A DNA stretch of 64,000 nucleotides. Source: Trichoplax adhaerens (taxonomy: Eukaryota > Placozoa > Uniplacotomia > Trichoplacea > Trichoplacidae). The stretch covers positions 766,482 to 830,481 of the forward strand of contig NW_002060952.1 in assembly GCF_000150275.1 (NCBI RefSeq), given 5' to 3'. The stretch's first letter is position 1. Each line of letters begins with the position of its first letter. Positions 1 through 10,884 of this stretch are shown here, piece after piece. The position numbers were made by a program, and so were the translations under genes. The notes under the pieces were generated by a model that was given only the letters and a program-made list of their open reading frames with translations, had not been told where the DNA came from and did not search any database.

Positions 1-3000
1 ATGATGTAGGGTTTCAGGTAAGTATTAGCTTATTTGATAGTAAAGCTTCAATCAAATGTTTACAATTATAATGTCATTTATAGGGTACTATCATTGGTAT
101 TGTAGTTAGGAAATGAATAAATTAATGAGGACACATAGTGGATTTTTTAAATTTTGCTAATACCTTAGACGCGAATTGAAAGAGTTCATGATGACTAGAC
201 AGTAATTACTAATGGATGATGCTACGATAAAATCTGTTCCAATTAATTTAAACTGAAAATGAAGGAGATGTTGTCGGAAAATTATATAAATCTATCATTT
301 AGTACCGGCAATAATAGATTTAAGATTGTAATAATTGATAATACGCTAGTGATGGCCTATCTTATTTGTGACTAGTGAATTTGACAGACGACGATAATTC
401 TGATACGATAATATTTAAGTGATGATGTTATTGATAGTAGGCTACATTGATGCAGCTTACCAAACTGGTAGAATTGAGCTTAATGTATCGTAATTAATAT
501 AATCAATCTATTATAAGACCATGTAATGTACTATATATACGTATGTGTGTATATAACGTGTATTATTAATCATGCGGTTGAATCATTTTCTTTTCTAGAA
601 ATTTAAAATTTAATTTTAATACTATCGTACAAAATATTGATTAGGTCTACCTATTTATAACCTATGAGATCCAATTACCCGACATAATCATGGTGATTTA
701 ATTACATCAAAGTTCAAGGAATATTTGCAATTTACTCTTTAATTCGTTTTTTTTTATCCCCACTTCTGATTCGAAGGAGATGAGTTATTAGGCAGATTAT
801 TATTGTACTCTTATGCGCATCCTATAGCCTATAGTATCATACAGATCAATCAAAATAGTAAAAGGTGATCTTTTTCTAATGATCCGATCTTTGAACTTGT
901 GTAAAGCATATAGCCTTTAGTCATTGCAAGGTTTACTGTCAGCTTCTTTTAGTATTTTACTGGAAAAGATTATAGATAATAAAAAATCATAAATGCATTA
1001 GTCTACATAGCTAAACTGTTAGAATAAGACTGGAGTAGACGCAACAACAATGATGCTTTACAACAGTTTTCTGATATTGTAGCTACTTAGAATGAAAGGT
1101 ATGCTGTACTTTAGTACAAATAAATAATCGGAAAGTTATAAATAATGGCTATCTTATGCTAATTGAATGTAATTCAGTTTGATTTCGATTCAAAACTGGG
1201 CGTTGTTCATGGGAAGAAAACCTGGTTTTCATTTTATAATTTGCGAGATTAAAAACAGAGAAGCAGAAATTCTTTTTACGTGATGAGCAAGCAATTACAG
1301 TATGTTAAAAATAGCTTGAGAATTTGTTTGAAAATAGTGTACTAGAATTAGATTAGATGTTTAGATCTTAATTGTAGCGGATTGAATATATTTTTTAATA
1401 TATCTATTACATTGGATAGGTTGATATTCACCCGACATAGTCATCCATGTGAACTGCATCGGTGAAGATATACATTACTAGTAGAAAATAATTAACTAAA
1501 ATCAATTACGCCTTGTAAGGGTATTGATCAATGCTTTTATTTTTTTATTTATTATGTCTGTCATTAATTATGATGTCTATTGATATCGATCTACCTATTC
1601 TATCGTATTTCATTGATTTTGATCCAGTTAACATGAAAAGCAAGCCATTATACAATTAAAAATCAATTGACTATGACGTTATTCTCGCCCTTATGTATTC
1701 TATTTTGTTGACACTTTACCCTATTGAACTGATTATATTATAGGAATGATTTGGATATATTTCTTTTCTATTTACTATATATAGTCAAGATAATGCAATA
1801 CAGTTCTACATAATCATATTGAAGATGGGAGGGGATAGATTAAAGTATTGATACCAATTATATTCATCTTCAATCCATCTTGCTTAACAATCAATTTGTA
1901 AGACGTATAATATTCAAGGAATCGATCAATACCGTTAGTCTTCTGTATTGAATGAGTGAAATTAAATTGCTGACAATAAAAACATCGGACTATATAACTA
2001 TCGTATTGATAGTTATTAATTTTATTTATCAGAAATTTTTTAGATGTAGACATTAACGATAATTAAGGCAAGAAAATAGAAATCATTATTAGTAAAGTAA
2101 GTTATCATGTAACCGACAATATTACGAATTAATTAATCGATGATAATTTTTTTTCTCCTCATTTGCGATCATTTTTCTACATTGTTTGATTTTTTAAGAT
2201 AGAAATTTGCAGATGTTTAATTTTTTATTTTAATAATTTGGATATCGATTACTCTGTTAGGGCATTGAATATTGCAAACCGGTAAAATTGGAATTGCCCT
2301 TGGTTTATTTCATCCATCTATTTGAATATCGTGTACAATCCATATCATCTATGTTTTCTAGCACTTTTCCGCCTTCATAGAATTGGAAATCAAGCATTTT
2401 TAGCAAGTAATAATTAGTTTTACTTTACTACTATTTTCATAACGCAATATCGATTTATACACAAATTAAATAAATACTTTACCACAGCGACAGTAGAACA
2501 CTTGGATTGGAACTAAGGTAAAGTAATCATTATAATTATAATTGCTGTTGTTATTACCCGAAATTCAACTATTGCACAGGTAGACAGTTTATTAATTTGT
2601 TATTATATGTTATTTTTTGGATGGATTATGAAATTGCTATAACCAAGATGGTACAAAATCGATACTGGGTATAATTACCTTGCAAGAAATCTTTGAAATT
2701 ACGTTCTCTTCTGGCATCTATTATTCATGTGATTGGTTAGCATTATTGATGTGGTTTTATATTAGATTGAAAAAAGATTGATTCCAACTGTATAACTGGA
2801 AGAATACCTTCTTGGTGAGAGAAAGCAGGCTTTTCAACACAAAGTTGCTGTGGATAACCATTAACAAAAAGCTTTGAGTGTTCTAGACCTAAAATTTGAC
2901 ATCACTGAATAGAGAATTTTTTCCTTTTAATGACGTTTGTTCATTCTTTGCACTATTGATATTGTGGCAACTATTCAGCTATTGCTAAAATTAAACAGTC

Positions 3001-3171
3001 AAGGTATATTGATATAGGAAAGTAGAAGCCGTATAGCCGTATTACAAGATACTGGGTCATATTTTACATCCATCTACATCGAGTATAGAACTTCTTTGAT
3101 CGTCAATCTTTTGCTTTGTTATTCCAACAATCACAACCGAAGGATAACCTGGAATAAATTAAATTGCAGCG
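1..3171. other. AT-rich intergenic stretch, no gene seen
   Basis: I see no conserved protein, splice-compatible exon chain, RNA gene or tandem repeat here. The only open frame of note (1814-2053, minus) is an 80-codon frame with no recognisable domain and is probably chance in AT-rich DNA. The last few hundred bases should hold the promoter and 5' leader of the receptor gene starting at 3172, but no distinct promoter motif stands out. Confidence 0.6.
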
Positions 3172-4407
3172 ATGGAAGATAATTTTTCATTAGTTTATAA
3201 TTATGGTAATCTGACAGACGATCCACTATCTAATACTCAAATTATTATCTGTTCAATTATATTAACACTAGCAACGTTACTATCGTTAATTGGCAACAGC
3301 TTGGTGATTACAGTTATTATTCGTAATCGTCCACTTCATACTAATGCTGGTATGCTTATGGCTAATTTGGCAGTGGCCGATTTTTTAGTTGGTTTAGTTA
3401 TCATGTTTCCTACCCTAATTGCATTTATATGCCAAAAAGATATTTACCCTCGGATTGCCTGTGTTGCTCAAGGATCAGCAATTACAGTTTTAGTTGGTGC
3501 TTCGACAGTGACTATATTAGCAATTACTGCTGATCGTTTTATCTCCATTTTTCTATCCTTGCGTTATAATTCAATAGTAACAACAGCTGTCATTATTGGT
3601 ACTATTGCTTTCTCATGGCTATTTGCTACCGTGGCATCTACTATTCCATTGCTTGGTTTACAGAAATATGGCCTCGGTCGTTATGAATTTCTTCATGGAA
3701 TGTCCTATTGTTGGTTAGATCCATTGCAAGTTCAACAGAATAACGTTATAATCTCTATAATTGGTTTCTACGTTGTCTTAGAAATATTTATTATTACTAC
3801 ATGTTATTTAGTCATCTTTATTTATGCTCGCCAAAGTGTACGTAAAGTAATTCATTTAAGTGTTGGTGATTTACCTAAAGGGCGGCCTAAAATAACCAAA
3901 ACAACGAAAACTGTCATGATTGTGGTAGGTGTATTTATGTTTTGTTGGATGCCGTCATTGGTCAATAAGTTCCTAATTATATTCAAAGTTAAAACATTAT
4001 CCTTATCAGTTCGATTAATCTTCACATGGCTAACATTTTTCAATTCGGCTGCAAATCCAATCATCTATAGTATATTTAATCGTAATTTTATTACTGGTGT
4101 ACGTAATTTGTTCAAGAAAAGTATGAGTGAAAGATCGATTATAGTGTCTATGTCGGAGCGGAGATCAAGATCATTTCGGCGCCGTTCTCTATCAATCACT
4201 AAATTTAGGAACTCGTTACTTCCAATGCATAGAAGTAATACTGTCCAAGATGTTCGCTTTCCATCTTGCAATCAAAGTTTACAAGTTCCTAAGATTGTTA
4301 TTGCCAAAAGTAAATCTACTGAAGCTCTTTTTAAGCGCCGACGTGATAAAATTGTTATTCATGCTACATTAAATGAAGTTCCCATCGAGATTGAAGATGT
4401 TGCTTAG
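3172..4407 (+). CDS. Class A (rhodopsin-like) GPCR, intronless, receptor 1
   Basis: Seven-transmembrane receptor of 411 residues in a single exon. Visible hallmarks are N42 of TM1 (GNSLV), LAVAD with D70 in TM2, C97 at the top of TM3, DRF at 121-123, C180 in loop 2 for the disulfide, CWMP at 258-261 in TM6 and NPIIY at 295-299 in TM7. An N-glycosylation site (N13, NLT) sits in the short extracellular N-terminus. The long cytoplasmic tail (about 305-411) is rich in Arg and Ser, so it is a plausible kinase and arrestin target. Loop 2 carries GLGRY (168-171) and CWLD (180-183), shared with the other three receptors here. The start ATG has a good context (gcgATGg). The ligand is unknown. Position 7.43 is Phe, so it is not a retinal-binding opsin. 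The class is certain; the subfamily is not. Confidence 0.95.
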   Translation: MEDNFSLVYNYGNLTDDPLSNTQIIICSIILTLATLLSLIGNSLVITVIIRNRPLHTNAGMLMANLAVADFLVGLVIMFPTLIAFICQKDIYPRIACVAQGSAITVLVGASTVTILAITADRFISIFLSLRYNSIVTTAVIIGTIAFSWLFATVASTIPLLGLQKYGLGRYEFLHGMSYCWLDPLQVQQNNVIISIIGFYVVLEIFIITTCYLVIFIYARQSVRKVIHLSVGDLPKGRPKITKTTKTVMIVVGVFMFCWMPSLVNKFLIIFKVKTLSLSVRLIFTWLTFFNSAANPIIYSIFNRNFITGVRNLFKKSMSERSIIVSMSERRSRSFRRRSLSITKFRNSLLPMHRSNTVQDVRFPSCNQSLQVPKIVIAKSKSTEALFKRRRDKIVIHATLNEVPIEIEDVA

Positions 4408-7400
4408 AAATACTATTTGGTCTGATCTGATACTTTCAAGTTCAACATGTAAATAAGATAATAGTAAATAGATTACTATCAATGATTTTAATTTTAAAGA
4501 AGGGCCTTAAAAAATATTAAGATGAAACTTTATGTAAGAATTTTCCCAGCTACTTCTTTGCTGTAATTTATCTTTAATTCTATCCTCGTATTTTATATGT
4601 CTCCATCTTTTGTGATTGATCTACTGTATTCGGACGGGAAATAAAAGATGAGCATGAAGATGCTTATTTCGCAATTTTTACGACCTAATCTTGATAAAAC
4701 AGTAGATGTAGTCAATAAGAAGCACTAAAAATCTAGACTATGAGGTCTCAAGTTGATATTGACTACCGTGTTGGCGATAGCAGACTTTATCTTTAGTTCT
4801 TATTCTAGATAAATTTGTTGTCATTTCAATATGTCTAACAAATTTTTGCAATTTCAACTTCAAAAATGCCTTTCCCAGAGATAGTAACTGATATCATAAT
4901 GTATTTAAAAATAATTCATGATAATTTGGTAAGAAACAGCACCGTATGCATGATCAATTATGATGGATTCTTTGCTGCTACATTATTCTACACTCTATGT
5001 GACCATTATACTCGTATACTCTATCAGTAGCAGGAATAGATGGTATATGAGTATTTTACTGATTTATATTCAAATAAACGACTCTAAAACTGATCAACAA
5101 TCCATGGTTAGAATTGAAATAACGCTTTACTCTAGCGTAATTTGAATAAACCAACTGTTTCTATGATAAAAGTGAATAATTTTACTTCAATGTTCTATAT
5201 ATACTATTGCAACCATTCAGCTAATCAGCTCCTAAGAAATTGGGATTTTGATCCAAACTAGAGCAATCTTGAAACCTTGTTGTTTATTTTCTACCAGATT
5301 GATTTTACCAATTTACACATACCATTGAAGAGGAATTTCAAGGCAATTTCTAAGCTTGATTGCATGATGTGTTATTTAGATAGGTGGAATAAATTACTCA
5401 ACGAGTCAAGTTCGATTTACTCTATATACGTATCACTTATATGCCATTAAGGGTGGAACTAATGGAAGTATCCTAGTTGAACCCCATCATTTCTATACAT
5501 AATTGACCATGCTCTAGTTGACCATGCTATGCTAGACTAAAAAACCTTTAATTTGCATTTAGAACGAATAGAATGCTTGGCATAGCTAAATAGTCGCCCA
5601 TCTCATTAGTACGTGTTGGTAGACAGGAAATGGGATTCTTAATTCCATGTATTTCGATATAATATTTACTGTGAGACATAGTGTTAAGAAAGTGTTAAGA
5701 GGAAATTTTAGAATTAGATACGTCATGAGCTATTATCGTAACGAATTGGAGATCCATTCGAGCAAGATTCTAATTACAAATTGATTCTGCTTGATAATGC
5801 CGATACCCTTCAGTCGAGCAATTATAGTTAGCAGCGTAATTCAATTTCATTTTTTAATGGACATGCTATATATTACTGCTATTGAATATTTCTGTTGTTG
5901 AACTATTTTTGAACGAGAAATCCTAGCTGTAACATTGCTCTATTTTAATCATGGAATGTAGAGAATCTTGATTGCACAGATTCTAATCTCGATGGAATAG
6001 CATCATTCTTAAATACTATAGTGAAGGTAAAATTTATTATTAATTATTTGGTTAATGACAAAAATATCGTATAATCGCTTATTCATGCATATCCTTAAAC
6101 AATTTTCAGTTTTTAATCAGACTTTGTTACCATTGAAGGCTAATTAATGGAAAAATGTTGTGATTCGTTATGATCTACTAAATATTTCGTGGAACTGTGT
6201 GTATTTGGCTTTTATTAAACTAAGATCGTCTTTCTAACCAAGTTTCAAAGTGGAAGTTATTCAATGTGATAAATCTCAGTGAACAATAATTCAATCGTGA
6301 TTAAGAGCCACTCTGTTAGTGATAGGCTTTGTCCATTTGTCTAATAGGATCCAAAAAAATATTGCTGTCTGTTTGACGACACAGTGGATGCATTGAAAGC
6401 TAAATGAATAGTGGAATGATTTACGTCAAAGCCAAATGAAATTATAGTTACAGATTCAAATTCGTTATAGAAAAGATAGCTTTTTATTATCCTAGGACTA
6501 TCGTTTTTCTTGTCTTCGTGAACAAAATGGATAATAGCTACGGTTGTTTGTCATGGCCAGTGCATTATTTGGCGTAGTTTTCTTGATTCTTATTTAAAGG
6601 GCTACACTAATATCCAGGATGAAAAAATAATGTTTTTAAATATAAAAAATCAATAAGAAAGTTTGTTCTTTGATCATGTATCATAGACTATTTTAATTTA
6701 GCTAATACTGTCCCATCAAGGCATTTTGTGGATAAGGCTGTAATAAAAATTGATTGCTAAACAAATAGAATGGACGACATCATTTTCAATCCATGCTATT
6801 ATCATAGACATCACATCCTTTCTCTTTAGTAAGAAATTTTTTATTTTATTTACTTATATTATTCTTTTACCTAGGGTCTAATTGATTTATAAATCAATTA
6901 CTTCAGCTAAATGAGAAATTCATAGGAGAAAGTTAAAATGATCACGCTTGGACTAGAACCCTTGACTTTTATTATTCTAATAACACAGATTGTATAATTT
7001 ATCTTCATAAGGGTATTGAAATAGTTCAATTGTATAATTATTTATAATTCAATATTGTATTTATTCACAATTAATTGTATTCAATCAATTTTTGAGGAGG
7101 CTACAGCCTGAAAAAGTAAATTTCAATGTGGAATAGTCAAGAATACCATAGTATGATTAAAGTAATGTATAGGGACGCTTTTCAATTTTCAAAAGTCTAT
7201 ATTCCTGTTCTCCTTTTGATGGGCTATTCGCAGACGTAAGATAGACAACACATTATTATTTTTTAATCCGTGGATTTTTCTTTCTGTCAAGATCAATTTA
7301 TTCCCTCGATATATTATCCCTTTCTCAGCATGATTTCTCACACGCCTATAAAGACAAACTATTTGCTTTTCTTGAGCTAGCAAGTACTGAATTGATGAAC

Positions 7401-7464
7401 TATAGTACTAAAATGTTGCATGTAGGATAAATAGTAAGATGGTGGAACCAGTCCATAGGAGACT
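4408..7464. other. Intergenic stretch, no gene seen
   Basis: AT-rich DNA downstream of the first receptor. Short open frames occur on both strands but none shows a known domain, codon pattern or splice-linked partner. A box-B-like sequence near 6950 on the minus strand lacks any tRNA fold around it. Nothing further can be supported. Confidence 0.55.
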
Positions 7465-8071
7465 AGTGGTGTCAAAGATACCATATTTAGACATTAGAAT
7501 AGTCGAATGCTATTAGCGAGAAATTTTAGAGAGGATAGCCTTAACCTTAACCTTTTAAGTCCTTTACCATGGCAATTATACGTGACCAGAGCTAAATTTT
7601 GGCATAGTAAACTTGATCGTCAGCATGTTAATTAATGCAATATTAGGGATAGGGATTGATCGCGGATTTTCACGATGTTTAAAGTAAGATCTGAATAAAG
7701 TGAGCTACCGTTTGACGCAGGAATAAAACAAGTTACACACTGGTTTACAGCTATACAACGATATTAATGGAGAATGTAAGGTGCCTCGGTTTAGCAAGAA
7801 GTTCAGTCTGAGATCTAACTGTATCTAAATTTCATTGTCAATGTGCCTACCGTAGCATGCAATAACAAATTAAGTCATACATCGCTTTCACCTTTTAGAT
7901 CTTAGTGGCATCAAAGATACTACATTTAGGGGCTAAAATAGTCGAATTCTATTAGTGATAAATTTTAAAGAAGACAGATGTAACCTTAATGGAGAATATA
8001 AAATACTCGTTTTAGGAAGAAGTTCAGTCTGAAATCTAGATGTATCTCGATTTCCTTGTCAAAGTGGCTAC
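7465..8071. repeat. Two interspersed degenerate direct repeats (A-B-A-B)
   Basis: Unit A occurs at about 7465-7551 and again at 7912-7995. Unit B occurs at about 7764-7850 and again at 7984-8071. Each pair shares long runs with scattered substitutions (for example the GTTCAGTCTGA core of unit B). In the second occurrence A and B are directly adjacent, while in the first they are about 210 bp apart, so one copy has gained or lost spacer DNA. No protein is encoded consistently through both copies. It looks like an old local duplication or two copies of an uncharacterised dispersed element. Confidence 0.7.
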
Positions 8072-8473
8072 TGGATTGTGCGACAGTAAAATTATGTCAA
8101 ACTGTTTTTATCTACTAATATTGAAAACTAGGTGATTGCGTGACTGTAGTAGGGATAGAAATGATCCTTGTTACAAATTGCATTAGCTGATAGTATGCAA
8201 ATTACTACTTCATAATCGCAACACAAACATTCTACAGTATTCATTCTATCAAGTGTTTTCTATTATCATCGATCGTCATTGGCATGATCAAGGTTGCACT
8301 CTATCCAATTACTTTGACTTTCTTGATTTTCAACGCAATACTAGGTGGAAGTGGATTTCTCTATCCATAAAAGAGTGAAATTTTTTATAGGTCAATTTCA
8401 CTCTTGATTTAAAATAATTCATTCTGTCATATTAACGTACAGTCTGCTAAAAATGATATCAAAATTTTTAGAT

Positions 8474-9002
8474 GATTGCCATTTCCAATAAGTAGCGAAA
8501 AGAAAACTCTTGCTATTGTCAAGTATTGTACGAATTAAATGTAGCGTGGAAATAAATTTTATTCTTTCTTTTTACTAGTGAGATACCTATAGTAATTAAA
8601 ATGGTTGTATAATATTTGCTATCGAGATGAAGATTAATGCTACAGCAATGATTAATAGGATGCACTATTGTCTCTACACTAGTAAATCCTACCAATAATA
8701 CATGGAAAGCTACCATAGTTGACATCGTTAGCTAAGAAATGATTGCCATATCGAATGAGTAGGGAAAAGAAACTCTGATTATTATGAGGTATTGCATGAA
8801 TTTAATATACCGTAGAAGTAAAACTTTTATTGTTCCTTTTTATTAGTAAAATGCCTATAGCGATTAAAATGATTATATAATATTTACAATCAAGATGGAG
8901 GTTATTAATACTACTAGAGTAGCTAATAGAATGTAATATTGTCTCAATGCCAGTAAACCTTACCAATACTACATGGAAAGCTAGTTAGCATCGTTAGCTA
9001 AG
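8474..9002 (-). repeat. Tandem duplication of ~262 bp with an open minus-strand frame in both units
   Basis: Unit 1 is 8474-8736 and unit 2 is 8741-9002; they are clearly homologous from end to end. On the minus strand unit 1 has an open frame from an ATG at 8725 to a stop at 8519. The aligned frame in unit 2 is also open over most of its length, differing by substitutions and one in-frame 3-base change. Both encode a hydrophobic segment (ILITIGISLV in unit 1, ILIAIGILLI in unit 2) followed by a basic KR-rich stretch, as in a single-pass membrane anchor. I do not recognise the product and see no splice partners, so this could be duplicated coding exons or a decaying repeat. Confidence 0.6.
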
Positions 9003-10452
9003 TTCTGTTCAATACGATTTACTTGTCCTATTGCTTAATTTTAGTATTCATACAAGTTTTCATGACTGTTTGAATCTGCCAGTAGTCTATGACAATTGTA
9101 TTCGACAATGAATTAATTGCTTTGGAAGTTTTAATCATAAAAAAAATTAATTATGACATGGTTAACCAGAATAATCCTAGAAATTGATAAGCTATTAAAT
9201 CTATTGACAAATAGCTATCATTGTTATACTTTATATTCAATGGCTTCTAATAATGACTTTGAATTATTGACAGCTCAGTATTTCGTCTTCAATGACTTGA
9301 TATAAATGATTATTGGAATCCAATCAGTTCAATCTGTTATTGCTTCCTATTTGGCTGGCGACATGGTAACGTCTAATGATATAGATAATTTGTTTTTTCT
9401 GTAAATAATTTGCGCCTGATTACATATGGAAAGATGGATAATTGACATTAGAAGAGCTTATGTAATTTAGTTGTAGTCACTTACGATATACTGTATAATT
9501 CTACAATCATTCGACATTGAACGTAGGAAAGTAAACTAGATAAATTGAAGGCGGGCTGTAAAATGGCTTAGCCTGTTGTTTATTATGCACTAGAATATCG
9601 TCAACACGGTTTAATTATCCTTGTAAAATCTAGCAGTGTCGCTTTCATTTCTGAAGGTCATTGCCGTTAAATTAAATAGCGAATAGGATTATAGACCACT
9701 CGAAGCATGCCTTATAAATGTATTGATAATAAATGGAAGGTACAGCCTGTATTCTCGCCTTGATAATTAATTTGATAGCAAGATCACACCAGCTGTTACG
9801 CTTATTCTGTATTAATCATGCATAGAAATTTTGAGCTATTATAAAATTACTTTAGCGATACCAAAAAAATCCATGATTATCAATCTATTTGTCTGCTATT
9901 CCAATCATGGAAGTCCTATTAATAGAAAATTTTAGCTCAGTCAATAAACTAGATTCTAATATCAAATCAGAAAAAAATATCAGGAGAGCAAATGATAGCA
10001 AATAAGATTTAGTTTAATAAAAGTATTAAAATGGATAGGTGAGATTCATAAATAAAGAAAAGGTAGCTAGAATTTTTAATTGAAAACCTTTGTTAATATT
10101 TGTATTTTAGTATTTCCCTGTAGTAAGACTGTTTTGTTTAGTCTGCTTATAATGTGACAGTAGATCGGTGTAAAAGATGGAAGAAGTAGCTATACTATAA
10201 AGGGAATTACAGTTGAAATAATGTAATAAAATTTTGTACAGCACCACCTGATGTAGATTAAGTAAGATCAATCGTTTGAACTATTACTGATTGGATTATG
10301 TTTAAAGTATGATCGAACATACTGTAAATCTAAGGTCAATTGTTAATATTGCTCTAACGATGTAGTTCTACTATATAGACATGCTTTATCTTCGGTAAAA
10401 TTACTTTTTGTCGCTTATGTGTCGGCTTTGCAACTTAAAAATTTCACTAGAT
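9003..10452. other. Intergenic stretch, no gene seen
   Basis: AT-rich sequence between two local duplications. No open frame with recognisable features and no repeat array was found. Confidence 0.5.
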
Positions 10453-10820
10453 GATGTTCTAGTTTCTTATCGATAACGGATAGCTTAAAATGATAAGATT
10501 CAGGAATACTATAGAAGTATTTAAAATTTTTGCAAACCTTCTTAATCCTTTCACTACCTATAAATCGTCACATGTATGCGGATAATTTTGTTGCAGTGCC
10601 CATCTTGGCTTTAATTAATTACAGGAATAATTTTAAACTTGGTTGGCTGAATTGGACTTATAGACGATGTTCTAGCTCTTATCGAAAACAGATAGATTAA
10701 AATGATGAGATTCAGGATTATTACAGCAGTTGTCAAAATTGTTGTAAGTATTCTTAGTTATTCCACTACCTATAGCTTGTCCTATGTTTGCGAATAATTC
10801 TGCCGGAATATCTGTCTTTG
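10453..10820. repeat. Local direct duplication of ~155 bp
   Basis: 10453-10610 and 10666-10820 are diverged direct copies, offset by about 213 bp (shared cores include GATGTTCTAG and TCACTACCTATA-like blocks). Copy 2 overlaps a small minus-strand open frame (10672-10884) that begins with a signal-peptide-like sequence. In copy 1 the same frame is open apart from one in-frame stop, and it lacks the signal-peptide part. Confidence 0.65.
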
Positions 10821-10884
10821 CAAAATAGCACTTAAGTGAAAACAAGAAGATAATGAAGTCAATACAGTATCGTTTGTAGATCAT
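10672..10884 (-). CDS. Candidate small secreted protein, unrecognised
   Basis: A 70-residue open frame. Residues 1-22 look like a signal peptide: a basic start (MIYKRY), a hydrophobic core (DFIIFLFSL) and a small residue before a possible cleavage site. The rest is polar and contains a Cys pair (NCCNN). A truncated, diverged copy of the C-terminal two thirds lies just downstream at 10453-10610, still open except for one stop. I do not recognise the family. The frame is short enough to be chance, and no intron-linked exon or supporting homologue was seen, so this is a candidate only. Confidence 0.25.
   Translation of the reverse strand: MIYKRYCIDFIIFLFSLKCYFAKTDIPAELFANIGQAIGSGITKNTYNNFDNCCNNPESHHFNLSVFDKS

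Noticed and set aside
3172-4407. Idea that the receptors are placozoan opsins
   Set aside because: The retinal-linking Lys position (7.43) is Phe in receptor 1, and the loop-2 resemblance to opsins is too weak for a call.
6940-7020. tRNA-like box B (GGTTCTAGTCC) on the minus strand
   Set aside because: No matching acceptor stem, box A or cloverleaf can be formed around it.
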